From contig WION01000005.1 in NCBI GenBank assembly GCA_015039365.1, forward strand, positions 930,001 through 994,000: 64,000 bases of DNA. The letters run 5' to 3'. The notes beneath the pieces are model-generated. The model was given only the letters and a program-made list of their open reading frames with translations. It had not been told where the DNA came from and ran no database searches. Positions 34,807 through 48,500 of this stretch are shown one piece after another; the first letter of the stretch is position 1, and each line of letters begins with the position of its first letter. Origin of the DNA: Amanita rubescens (Eukaryota > Basidiomycota > Agaricomycetes > Agaricales > Amanitaceae). Made by a program: the position numbers and the translations under genes.

Positions 34807-35884
34807 ATGTATCCAACCGCCAACCTGCTCTATAATCGTACGCCCTCAGATTCCCACTAAAATCAATTTACTGATCTTGTACAAGTTGGCAGGAAATGGC
34901 TCACAGTCTCGTCTGTGATAGTGTTTCCCCTCACGTTTTTTGTCAATGCACCATTTGGCCGATTCAGCCCGACTAGCGAGAGTTGGATGTTAGTGGATGG
35001 TACGCAATCATTCATTCCCCGTTTGACCTTCGTATTTACTCTTCTGCAAAGGTATCAAGTCGTGGATTGTAATGGAGCTCGTCTCCCCAGTTGCATTCCT
35101 CTACGCCTATATCACCTCTCCTGTATCATACTACGATCCTCCCTTTCCCTCATTAACCAGTCCTCAATCCCTCCTTGCCGGACTTTACCTCGTGCACTAC
35201 GCCAACCGTGCCATAATCAGCCCTTTGCGCACGCCTTCTCGTTCCAAGTCACACATCGCAGTTCCCCTAGCCGCAGTATTTTTCAACATTATCAACGGCC
35301 TACTCCAGGGATCCTACCTCTCCTCGCCCTACGCGCGGATGTACCTAAGCAACACATACACGTTCCAGCGAACGTCCTTCTACGTCGGATTGGGACTCTG
35401 GTTCATAGGCTTTGTAGGCAACATCGCGCACGACGAGATCCTGCTCAACATCCGAAGAAAGTCCAAAAACAAAGGCAAAGGAAAGAAAGATGACGGAGAC
35501 TCCAAAACAAACGGACCTCGAAACAAGGAACATTACGCAATTCCCTGCGGGTTGTTGTACAAGTACATCTCCTATCCAAACTACTTTTGCGAGTGGATCG
35601 AATGGTTTGGATTCGCGTTGGCTGCTGCTCCGCTACCTATCGAGCCTTCGATAACCGGGCTGATCAAGACCATATTGGACATCTTCTCCATAAAGACTAT
35701 CAAGTCGATTTTATTTGATCCAGCGCACTGGTTTGCTCCTAGTTTGTCACCGCCGTACATCTTTTTCATCTGCGAGGTTTTACTGATGTTGCCCCGCGCA
35801 TACAATGGGCACAAGTGGTACAGGGAGACGTTTGGTGATAGCTATCCTAAAGAGAGGAAAGCTGTCATCCCTTTCGTGCTGTAG
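34807..35884 (+). CDS. Membrane enzyme of the steroid 5-alpha-reductase family
   Basis: Exons 34807-34837, 34886-34999 and 35052-35884 give 325 residues with matching phases. Early blocks read WLTVSSVIVFPLTFFVNAPF and VMELVSPVAFLYAYITSP; then come an HYANRAIISPLR block, a hydrophobic FNIINGLLQGSYL, GFVGNIAHDEILLNIRR, and the C-terminal signature YKYISYPNYFCEWIEWFGF followed by YRETFGDSYPKERKAVIPFVL. These mark the NADPH-dependent 3-oxo-5-alpha-steroid 4-dehydrogenase domain (SRD5A, Tsc13, DUF1295 relatives), with several membrane spans in the ER. The exact substrate (sterol, polyprenol or enoyl-CoA) is not determined; length and FSP/YPNYF favour the SRD5A1-like group. Confidence 0.85.
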
Positions 35885-36511
35885 GACGTCTGCAGACTGG
35901 TGCTCCCCTATTTCTTTTGTACGAGGACGGACATACGAATGTGTGATATACAAATGTGGATAGGAGGAAAAGTTATATATATATATCATTCTTGGTTACT
36001 GTATCTCGAACGAGCGGAGAAGGTACTCGTGCTGGGAGTCCTGGCGATAGCCCAGTTTACGGAGCCCAAGCCTGGTACATACAATCTATACCAAGACGTG
36101 TAGTACCGTGACAGGATGTCGTACCGTGCGATGAGACAAGTCGAGGCGATTGTTGAAGCGGGTCACGGAATAAAGGCATTAGTATTGACGAGCTCAGCTT
36201 TATCACTCCTTCCCTACCTATTACCTACAATACAAGGATATATATCCTACCTTTAATTGTCCTCACCCAACATCCTCGCGGTGGAGATAGAAGTTCGGCG
36301 CAAGTTCCCGGGGTCCGTCACATAACTTCATGATCTTGATTCGCACGGCATTCCTTCCACGCACTCATCATCTCTGAGCCCTACACAGCACACATTCTCC
36401 TTAAACGGAATCAACTTGCCATCTCTATCAGTGCCTCACACATTCATCTCTACTATCATCCTTCATCAGCAAATCCTGTTTGATTGGAGTGCACTTTATT
36501 AGATATTAATA
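35885..36511. promoter_or_regulatory. Intergenic, 5' flank of the GTPase gene
   Basis: AT-rich near 35970 (TATATATATATC). C-rich leader-like sequence (CATCTCTACTATCATCC) precedes the start codon at 36512. No gene was seen. Confidence 0.45.
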
Positions 36512-39500
36512 ATGGCAAACGTTGCTGATGCTCCGAATGCTTCTGGTATGTCAAGGACAACTTGATCAAAATTTGATGTTTACATGACAGGTGCAGATGC
36601 TGATGTTGGAGACCATGACATTGCTGTTCTCAGGGAGCAATTCAGATGCCCCCACTTTCGTATTCTTGTCATAGGAAGGGCTAATGCTGGCAAGACTACA
36701 ATCCTTGAGAAGGTATGTGGGGTAGCAAAAGGAACAAAGTCGATCACTGTGTATGATGAGGAGAGTAAGTTTGACACCAAAACCCAATTGACTTCAAATC
36801 CTTAGAACTTTTAAGATAGACAACTAAGACCTGATGAGACCCATGCAACCCCATCAATTGAGGTGAGCTAAATCATTCAGTAAAGGTGTACTCACTATGA
36901 CACATGTAACAAGAGAGGCATTCATGATATTGAACATCAAATTACATATCCAGGGAGCAACTTTATCTTCCATGACTCTCAAGGTTTTGAATCTGGTGCA
37001 AGGGAGGAGTTAGAGGTTGTTTGGGATTTCATTAAAAAGAGGTCTGCTGCAGCTGAGCTCCAAGATCAGTTGCATGCAATTTGGTATTCATGTCTATGTG
37101 TTTTGAATGAATGACTAACCTACATATATCTTAACAGGTACTGTATACCTATGGACAGTGCTCGCCCCATGCTGCCTTCAGAACTGGATTTCTTTGATAA
37201 AGGGACTGTTACAAACGTACGTCATGGCCTATCTTTTCTTTATCTTATCATCTATGTCATTCCTCCTATGTCATTATTTGCATATGCGTTCCTTCCGGAA
37301 CATTCGTCGTTTATCATATGCCAATTACTTTTATCACATGTATGTCGTTTTCACATGTTAACCGTTTCATTATCACATGTAACCGTTTTCATTATCACAT
37401 GTGTATATACTTACCATATTTGCGTATGTACTTTGTACTATATAAATCACGCAAATATACGACTAGACCTCAGTCTAGTTTTTGACGAAGATACGCCCAG
37501 CAGCGCAGCGTCTAAGTGTTAAAGTGAATACTTACTTAGAGTGGAGTGTAGAGTGGCGGTTACGACCTCGAACGATAAGTCACTATCCTATGGATATAGG
37601 ATAGGGTGGTAAGAGGAGAAGGAAGGTTCTTTTTTGTACCTACATACAGGTAGTCTTATATACTACTAGTATCCTAATAAGTACAATGTATAGTAAATAG
37701 AGGAAGAGCTGTGCATGACGTATGATATGACGTCTAGTGCAGCTATGACGCGTCTACCGCAGTAATGGGATGACGCAAGCGACTATAGGATATTCCAGTA
37801 TCCTATGTATGTATGTATATGTACATGTATATATGAATATACATGTATGTACATCTAATCTGTATATCCTAATCTATAGGATAAGATATGATGTGTTTAT
37901 CTTATATGAGATAAGATAAGATATACGTTATCTTATATGATTAGATAAGATAACTTTAACACACCCCCTCGCTAAGTTATCCAGGAATATATGAAATATT
38001 TTTATACGAGTCACCGGAATTGTAAGACTTGAAAGTCTTCACGGAAGATCTCTCGTTTCGTGTACAAGTATGGGGATCCAGACTATATGCTGCTTTCACC
38101 TTAATCCCTTGTATATATATTTCTTTGATATTCCTATAATACTTGTTGTATACGTTATACAATATTTATCATTGTTTGATCCTAAAGGTATAGGATATGA
38201 CTTTATCGAAAAGCCAATACAATGACGTATATTGTTTGAATTGATTTATCAAAAATCAAGTTTCCTGTCGTATTGATAATATCCATTATAAAAGCACCCC
38301 CAGGCTTCAAGCCTTTACAAAGTGTGTGAAATCATATTTATCAAGAAGGGGCTTGTTCTACTGCCTTCGCTGTCTCTGATATGATTTATTACTTTGTTTG
38401 ATAAAGGATAAGAATATATCCTTAAGTGCTAAATGAATATTTTTGGCAGGTAAACGATAACGTTTAACAACTTGCATAAATATCAAGCTATATAAATAGC
38501 AAGATATATGATGATGATTCTTTGTGTGAAAAGAATCCTCTGATGGATATGCGAGTGTGTATATGTCGCATCATCAAGTAAAAACTTGATATGTCTTCCT
38601 AAATAAACTATTTAGACGAGTATAGTATTTCTTCAAGGGGAGCTTCCTCCCTTGCAAATACTCTTTGCTCGTATGTGTGACGAGTGCAATAATCATTCCT
38701 TGTTTCTTTACAAGTTCTGATTATGTACGCTGACTCGTGTGTTCTCCTATTATATTTAAAGGCGTCCAACGCCTTATGTGGTGTAAAGGTGACTAGCACC
38801 TTAAATCGTAAAGGAGTATATATTCTCTTTGCACAGCAATACGAGAATATTATGTGGCGTGTTCACTTGATCGGCAAGTTGCACGCGTGACAATTTTACT
38901 TGTAACAACAAGTGTAATTGTATGTTTTATGGTCTAGTATAATTGCTCGTCCTTGTAAATACAAGTGTGACGACAAGCGAATTATGTTATAGACAGTTGC
39001 CCAGATAATTCTTATACATCATGGTCTACATCTCTGTTATATCGATAAAAACTCCTTTTTAAATTTCGATAAAGAGTTCAACCATGTGTCTTAAAGAATA
39101 TCTTCGTTATCCAGCAGATCGAAGTCCTTGGGTCTTTTTAAAGGACTTATACTTGTATAAGCATTTTGACCCGTCTGCTATTGAATAACAACTGTTCCCT
39201 TCTATAGATATGTGTGTATATCTTGTCTTTTGTAAATGATGATAATCCGTCTGGTATGATGATTTGCATATCATTAAATTCTTTATAATCACTTTCGTAA
39301 AAGATTGTATTTGGTTGTGATTCCATATATCCCTATTTTGGTAGGAACGCACAACACCAGCGGGGAGACGAATCTCCTGATTTCGTAATAACGAAATGAA
39401 CTTCATCATTATCCGATTCCTGAGCATGTGTGACGATTATTAAACATGAGCTTATATGTGACAAGCTTTCTTGTTTTAATCGTGTAAGTGAATCCAGATA

Positions 39501-42500
39501 CATTTTACTGGATGCTCATACAGATATGATTCCCTACTTGACTTATACGTGGTGGTCATCCACATTTGCAATATATCTTGGTAATCATTATAAAAGGGTT
39601 TTACCATATATGATCAGCAGTGAGAACTGCTATAAGTGCCCGGCGCATTTTATCTTAATATAAAGATAATTTGCTGGCAGTATTGTGTCTGCCGTACCCG
39701 ACGATCATTAATGATGTAATCCTTTATTGGACACTGTATACAAGATTTATTTGATCTTGTTTTGTATATATGCTATATTTATTGTATCTTGTGTATGGAT
39801 ACAAGATACGAATATGACTTTAAAGGTCTACACCCACAGGGATACGACCGTTGTCATGACAAGTTTAATTGAGGATCCGAGAATGATCGACATTCCGCAT
39901 TCACTCATACTTGTATATTTGGGGATTTGCGCAAGGCAGGCGCCACCCCATTATAGCATATTGAATCTATTTTTGATATAGATTCTCTATGACGAAGAGG
40001 ATATACTTGTATTACAACAAGTATAATTATAAGTGTTTGTATAGAAGAACAAACACTTATATAATATCTCGTATGAACGAGATTTTGACCTCTAAGTCAT
40101 TTGAGTGTCAATGACTATCTTTTTGGACGATATATTCAACATGAACACGTCTACTGGGAAGGTATAACTGCGACGTTATCCGATATAGGTTTCCTTTTCA
40201 GTACAGCCTATATTAATCCTTAAACAAGGATTATTCCTCTGTTACGTGTAGTCCGTTGGCAAGCAATGTCCTCTTAACTCTGTTAATTCTTGTTCTGCCC
40301 TGATTCTATTTTATCTTTATGCATTATCCAGATGCAATAAGAGTATAGAACTCGAATGGGGAAGTTTCGTCGAATGATCTTGAATATCCTTTTTGATGTT
40401 CAACGTATAATGACAACGCTAAACCGAAATTCGTTATTTATAAAGATCCTCCTTATGAGTTGGCCGAAGCTCATTCATATACGGTATATTTTGGCAATGA
40501 CAACATGTCCTTGCTAATACCGCCAGGAAGATCATAACGATATTTCGAAGTCATAACAGTATTGGGTCTGTTGTGCCCCTGAATAACCCACAATATATAA
40601 ATATTGCTACTTATTCAAAGGTTGACTTGTACAAGTTTATATTCGTAGCAGTATTGGGTCTGCTGTATCCCCAAGTGATTAACAATATTTAAATATTGTT
40701 AACCAACCTGAAAACCGTCAAAACTTGTGTAAGGAAATTCTCCATTGTTCGGATGAAACCAAGAACTAGAGTTAATTAAAGAGGGTGTTGGATTATACGC
40801 AAGGTGTTCCTATCTTTCGCTTTTGAGGGCTAAGATCTGTGCAAGGAACTAAATGTATTCCAACAATCCAACCGTGATATCGTATAAACGATATTTGGGA
40901 ATCTGTATTTTTAAAGGAACTGGCGCAAGATTAACATAATCTATTTCTTTGTTTTTAAGCTACCATTGATTCTTATAAAGAAATACTGTTATATGTATGG
41001 AGAGGATATGTGAGGTTATTTGCGATAAGCCATAAGACAGGCTTATTTGAGATATGCATTAACCTGGCATTCCATATAATACACGTTCCTGACTAGGATA
41101 TTTGTCAGGAGTGTAATGTCATATTTGTAAAGACGAGACGCTTTCAAGACCGTATAAGTTTCAACGGCAAGGAGCCTTCTCTATACAATAGACGGGGATA
41201 AAACTCCAATACATATATTTGTTCGTGTTCAGGCATCTGTATATTATCGAGGGAGCTTCCTCCTCTAATACAGTTGATGACCATTATAATTATGGGCCTA
41301 TGTTTAATACGCAACCATAATGTACAATATGGGCCTATATTTAATACGCATCCATGATTGTATAAGTTTACAAGTTATATCGAATACTTGTTTTGATTGG
41401 TCATTTATACAAGTCGTAATGGACTTGTTTATTTGCAATGATTCCCCCTCAATCAAGACAGGGATTGTTATTGCGTTATTTAGCCTGATAGAATCATGTA
41501 TATTTTTGACATGATCTATTTATCACGTTTTAATTATATACGTGATGTGAACAGTATTCTTATTTAACATGTGATGATTTGTAAAAATCATCTTCATGTA
41601 TTAAAGAAATCAATGATTTCGTCAATTTATCATCTTTATAAAAAGATGTAACCGTTCTTGTGTTTCACACAATACATTATCCAACATAACGACGTTGGTC
41701 AACGTATATGGTCATGGTACATGTATTTCACTCAAGGATGATCTGGTTCCTATAGATAATCATTTAGAATTATAATCCACAATTCTTAAAGCTATAAGAA
41801 GTATTTTAAGGTATTTTTGGTTACGTCTGTCCTGTTATTGGAAAACCTATTTTTTTTAATATGAAGAGGGGATGAGCGTTAAGACGCCGCCGAACAATTC
41901 AATTTATAGGTTGAGTACAGAAATACTCTGGACGTTTATAGATGCTTGTAAAGACAAGCATAGAAGTCTATTCTTATACAAGTGATCGAAATTCCCTTGT
42001 ATGCGACAGTATTCTGGCAATGATGATAAATCCTTGCTAACGTCATTAAAGAATGACGGTATTTATACCAAGAAATTTGTTATCTCCAACAGATAATGTT
42101 CAGCAGTTTGAAACTGCTATTGCGACTACAGTGTTATGAGACACTTTCAAGACTGTGCTATTTCAACAGCAAGGAGCCTTCTCAAGTGTAGGAAACCATA
42201 TTATGAGACGTTTTCAAAACCGTATAAGTTTCAACGGCAAGGAACCTTTCTCAAAGGTAACACATTACTGTTATCTGCAAATAGATTATAGCCGTTTATA
42301 GGCTATAGATATCATTTTGCATTTGTGGAGAGCTTTTAAGGATATTGTTTTTATAGTGTAGATTTTATAGATATTTCTGAATGACGAAGATAATATGTGT
42401 TGATGCTTGTATATGATGACAAGCGTGATGATCTTTCTTCAAGTGATCGAAATTCCCTTGAACGCGGTATATTTTGGCAATGATAATGATCCTTGCTTAA

Positions 42501-45500
42501 TACCACCAGAAAGATTTTATATATATAAGTAATCGGGATTGCAAGGTATATACCTTCACGATTTCCTTATTTTTGAATATAAATTGTGTGACAAGTAATT
42601 GGATTTATAAGGAGTGATCCTTCACAATACTCTTGTTTTGATGACAATTTATATACTACATATATTTCTTCCAGAAATAATCTAAGTCTATGCTATATTG
42701 TTCTTCTACCCATTGATCATAGCTATTTATAGCCATGAAATTTCCATAATGACGCTCGAAATCTTCATGAGTATCATAAAATTCCTCCTGGGAATTTGTT
42801 ATTCTTATGTTCAACGAGTCTGTCAAAGGCTCGTGTGACAAAGGTGAAGGCGTGGAAAAATTTGATTTACATGATTTAAATGAATCATGTGTGGAATCTG
42901 ATTCCGGATCAGATTCGGGCTGTTTGACTAATAGTGGAGATCCTCCCCTGATGTAATCAGGCTTGCTACTATTTTTAAAGTCTTCCCAGCGCAAATGTGT
43001 AGGCTGTGGATGCGGCGAGCATCTGCAGCGGCCTTTGCCTTTGTTTGTTAAGGAGGCTTGGGCTAAACAATGTTCCGTATGCAAGTTAGGGTCTTGCGTT
43101 GACGAAGGTGATTGTTTTATAGCCTTATGCCGTGACGACCATGCCGAACGAATTTCACTAGCAAGTTGCTGGACTCTGATTGGTCCAACTTGTGTGGCAG
43201 TGTTTCCTGAACGTACTGCCGTAGGGCTAGAGTAATTCGTATTGATAGCGGTAACAGATGATGTAGCCGCTGTTTGGTTGATCCATTTTAATGGAACAGC
43301 CCTAATGGTCGTAAGTGCTTTATTTAAATGAGCAGCCGGGAATTGATGTCCCTGTGCTGCTATGTGTCTGTAACGAGTGATGATTTTATTTATAGATCGA
43401 TCATGATCTATTTTGTCCAGTGATCCGTCAAGGATTGCTGGCGAATCATCTTTGTAACGTTCTTGCAAGAACATCCATAGGAGTCTTGCATTGTAAACGT
43501 GTTGATAAAGCTCAAAGATTGTAAAGGACAATCTGAGCTTAATGGCGTGTAACGCCTTCTCGTTTTGTACAAGCTCATCAGCTTGTATGATGATTGCTGC
43601 CTTATTGGTGGCAGTGATCGGCGCAATTACTGCTTTAAGGTGAGCAGGGATTGCATTTGGAATAACGGGACACATGAATACCATCAGATTTGAGATCTGA
43701 AAGTATGCCGTTATTTGTCGTGTCCAGGCACGATAATTGTTTCCTTGTAATTCAGTGACAAGGGAACATAAAGCGCTGTCTTCTTCTTTGGTAAAAGAAG
43801 ACATAACAAGAATGTTGATAAAGGTTTATATTTATATAAAACCTTATGGAAATGTCGGTAACAAGGTTTGATAGCCTTGTATTGAAGTGGGTGAGCGAGA
43901 AATGTTATTTCTTGCTTCTTGATGATAGAACGATTGATTGAGATGAAATCAATTGATCGTTTGATGGATTATTTATAAATTCAATGATTTATATCTATTT
44001 AAGGATTTTATTAATGAAGGTGTCATTACATAAACGACAACAACTTCATAGGCAAGGGTGTCATAACGAATACGACAACAACCTTGCGTGCAGCGTTATG
44101 AGCTACAGCCAAGCATGATAATGCCTAGCACCAGGATCGATCCGAGGAACATGTACCAGACTTGTGTGCCTGACCTGTAAACGAGTATGACATGCATAAG
44201 GTCCGCGGACTGCAGTGCGCCTGCGGCAACTGCCTGGTCCCAGAGGTACCAGTCGTCTTTGGAAAAAAAAGAAAGGTGTCCGGTCCATAAACCGTCCGTG
44301 ACCACCTTTATAAGCACTCCCAGTAACAATATGAAAGTATACGTGGATGCCTTTTGAGCAGAGCCAACGGCTAATCTAAGGCGCTCTCTAGGAGTGGACG
44401 CCTAATAGTCTGCGTGTATGGTCCACAATGGGACCCCAGCACGACCTTTATACTTTGTGAAAGTTACTACGGGCCATATGATCTACATACGGTAACTAAA
44501 GGCACTAAGGGCCTTATAATGGAATATCGTGCATGAATACCCCAGTCACATCATGGAGGGCAAGTATAACTCCATGGGGGTCAAGGTTGCCATGCCAGCC
44601 TTGAGAAACATAGGTGGTACCCTAATCCCTGGGTGCAAGGAGATCCCCCTAAAGCCCTAGGGTCCGGGCGCATGTCATAAGCTCGTATGTCAGGTACAAG
44701 AACTCAGTTAAATTGACGGATGCCACTCAGGTCTCCGACCCGCACAATACTATACCTGTTCACACATCTTGCATGGTAACATGCCTGGAGGCGATGGTGA
44801 TGCAAGCAATACCATGTCGGGGCCCATAACCTGACGAAGATACGCCCAGCAGCGCAGCGTCTAAGTGTTAAAGTGAATACTTACTTAGAGTGGAGTGTAG
44901 AGTGGCGGTTACGACCTCGAACGATAAGTCACTATCCTATGGATATAGGATAGGGTGGTAAGAGGAGAAGGAAGGTTCTTTTTTGTACCTACATACAGGT
45001 AGTCTTATATACTACTAGTATCCTAATAAGTACAATGTATAGTAAATAGAGGAAGAGCTGTGCATGACGTATGATATGACGTCTAGTGCAGCTATGACGC
45101 GTCTACCGCAGTAATGGGATGACGCAAGCGACTATAGGATATTCCAGTATCCTATGTATGTATGTATATGTACATGTATATATGAATATACATGTATGTA
45201 CATCTAATCTGTATATCCTAATCTATAGGATAAGATATGATGTGTTTATCTTATATGAGATAAGATAAGATATACGTTATCTTATATGATTAGATAAGAT
45301 AACTTTAACAGTTTTAACAGTCAAAATCTGTCTCGTTATCGTCTAAATTCCCTTGAGGATTTATCCGATAACACTCTTATTCTTTGAACGTTCTTAAGTG
45401 CCGGAACTCCCTTGAGGAACCTACGGTACCTGATAAGCTCGACTTATCAGTGAACGAACGAACGTAACAATAAAACTAGACTCCTCTCCGAGCACGATAG

Positions 45501-48500
45501 CTTTAACGCTCTCACCTCCCATCATTCACCATTGCTCCACGACAATCTAAAAGTACCCCTCCGAATAACGCCAAACGAAACCCCCTTAACCATCTCTACT
45601 ATCTCGACGAACATTCCATTCATTGGGATAAACGAGAAAACGGCTGGTGTTATACTGCTTCAGGAAAACCCGTACCAGGTCACCAGTTTTGGGTAAAACA
45701 AAAACTTGGAAGACCACCAAATCAATCCTTCCCATTCGAAGGAGGATTATATCTAAACGAACGCAAACTTGCCTTTCACGAAGGAAGTAAACGTTGGTAC
45801 GCCACTGAATCGGAAACAGGAGAAGAACCGTACTTTATTAGAGACGAATACTTTGAAGGAGAACCCTTCATAGGAGGAAAAGAGGAGTTAACACGAACTG
45901 CGCTACAACGTTGGAAGAAAGCGAACGAACCAGAAACCTTAACCACTAGCCAAGAAACTCCCGTTGCATCACCACACGTTCATTACAGAGAAAGCGCTGA
46001 ACCGTCAGGAGAGTCCGATAAAGAAGACAATAAAGATTCCTTCTCTGAACAAGAGAAAGAAGAAGAATCCCAAGATAAACTTGAATACGCACCTGGAACC
46101 GAAGACGTTGTTATACCCACAGTAGAACAACGAGTTGAAGACGAAACCTCAGCTCAACTCATCGCTTCCTTATCCCTTGCAACCGAATCTAAACTCGAAG
46201 CTACACGACCCGCACCATCACCCCCTGTTGTATTTCCATACTTGTTTGCCCCACCAATCAACCCATTTCCTTCTAGAAAAGGAAAAGAACGAGATATGAG
46301 TGGATCAGGACCCCGGACCGAACCAAGGTCAGATCTACCGAAGATCAAACCTCCTAAACCGTTCGAAGGAGACCGAAAATATCTCAATCCGTTCATAGCG
46401 AAAGCCGAATTATTCATGAAAATGAATAAAATGACGGATGCTCAAGATAAGATACAGTTCATTATGTATCATATTGATGGCAACGCTCAACAATGGCGCG
46501 ACAACAAAATAACTGAATATGACGCCGAAACGACAAAATACGCCAACTATGACGCTTTTATTAAAGAACTGAAAGAAGATTGGGGACAAGTAGACGAAGC
46601 AGGACTAGCCATGCACAGATTACTCACATGGAGAAAACTCCCAAAGCAATCAATTAATCAATATATCGCGCGCGTCGATCGAGACATCAATTTAGCCAAA
46701 ATCACTGACGATACGACGAAATGTCATCTCCTAGTTTTAGGATTACCAAACACATTACGAGAAAAACTACGACTAGGAGGTGCCCCGACAACCTATAAAT
46801 CATTACGAACTCGTATCCTTGACATAGAAGTGGCAAACACCTTATTCTCCACTTTTGGCCAAGTAAAAGAGTTTGATGACAAAATGGAAGTCGACGAGGC
46901 TGTACTAGAATTAAACCGACAAGCACGACAAATGCAGATTGCTGAAACCTCCATGGAATGGGTAAAAACCGCTGTATGCTATGGATGCGGAAAAACAGGA
47001 CATTTAATCTCGGACTGCCCTAATCCCAAAAAGAAACGACAAAACCTTGGGAATTCACGAGGAAGGACAGCCCCTAGAGGACAATTTCGAGGAAAACCAC
47101 GCGGCCGAAATAATAACCGCAACAAAGGGAAAGGAAAAGGAAAAAGAATCAGAGTGCTGGATGCGGATAGCGATGAAGACGACAGTGGCTCGTCAAATGA
47201 AGAATCCAACAGTGAAAACGACGAAGACCAAAGAATCGCCGTCATACGAGAAATGGCGAAAACATTACCACGTAGCGCCCGCCGAAAATTGAACAAAAAG
47301 GGTTTTTAGAACGAGACGACGATGAATCAGCGACCGTCGTCTCTGAAGACGAACAACTATGTATAAATGGTGTAACAGTATCTTCTATATCCAGAAATAA
47401 AATCACCATTCCCATTACCAAATGTTCGAATCTAAAAACCGCTGAAACCAAAGCCCTTATCGATTCAGGCGCACAAGGAAAATTCGTCGATAGCTCACTC
47501 GTCAATTGGAACGAAATCACTCGCTTAAAGAAACCCATCCCAGTGCGAAATGTGGACGGAACAAATAACAAGTCTGGAGATATACGGTATAAAATCCAGA
47601 TAAGCTATAACATCGAAAACAACCGGTTTAAAGACTGGTTTTATGTCACACGACTAGGCGATCAACGACTGATACTAGGATTACCTTGGCTCCGAGAAAT
47701 CAACCCCAGAATAGATTGGTCTGAAGGAACAGTTAGATTCCCCGACGAAAGGAAGATCAATCCGGAAGAAGAAACTACGTTTGATTACGACGAAGAAACC
47801 GAAATGTACCTTCGGTATATCCAAAAAGAAGAAGAATTGAACGCAGATGAAGACGAAGATCTCGAGACTGATCACCTTTGGATCCAAGCAAAAACATCAG
47901 CGTCTCAAGCGCTCGCACATGAACATGAAGATAAATCTACGAAAGTAGAACTACCCCCTGAATATGACAAATGGAGAAAAGTTTTTGATAAACAGACATC
48001 AGAACGATTTCCCATTTCACGACAATGGGATCATGCGATAGATCTAAAAGAAGGATTTAAACCTAAAGTGGCAAAGAACTACCCGTTATCAATCCACGAG
48101 GAACAGCTAATGAATAAATGGGTCGACGAACAGCTCAAAAAAGGCTACATCCGACCATCACAATCTCCGCAAGCGTCTCCTTTCTTTTACGTTGCAAAGA
48201 AAGAAAAAGGAGAGTTGAGACCTTGCCAAGATTACCGATACATCAATAGCTGGACGAAACGAAATGCCTATCCCCTTCCTTTAGTATCCGACTTATTATT
48301 AAAACTAAGAAAAGCAAAATACTTCTCCAAGTTAGACCTCCGATGGGGTTACAATAATGTGCGAATAAAGAAAGGCGACGAATGGAAAGCCGCGTTCACG
48401 ACGAACCGTGGTCTCTTCGAGCCTACTGTAATGCTCTTTGGATTATGCAATTCACCGTCAACATTTCAAACGATGATGAACGAATACTTCCGTGACATGA

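Larger units (their letters stand above)
37483..45310 (-). mobile_element. Nested gag-only copia-type LTR element (7.8 kb, non-autonomous)
   Basis: LTRs 37483-37961 and 44832-45310 (479 bp each, identical by eye; TGACGAAG...CTTTAACA on the plus strand) with a GTTTT target duplication at 37478-37482 and 45311-45315. Gag and the primer-binding site are on the minus strand, so transcription runs right to left. Pol is absent: 37962-42655 has no protease, integrase or RT motif in any frame. That 4.7 kb is AT-rich with short dispersed internal repeats. It must depend on an autonomous relative, as LARD-type elements do. Confidence 0.88.

Noticed and set aside
37962..42655. Degenerate pol in the nested element
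   Set aside because: No protease, integrase, RT or RNase H motif could be read in any frame of either strand.
42656..43804. Independent host gene on the minus strand
   Set aside because: It lies between identical LTRs with target duplication and a PBS on the same strand, and has copia-type Gag motifs.
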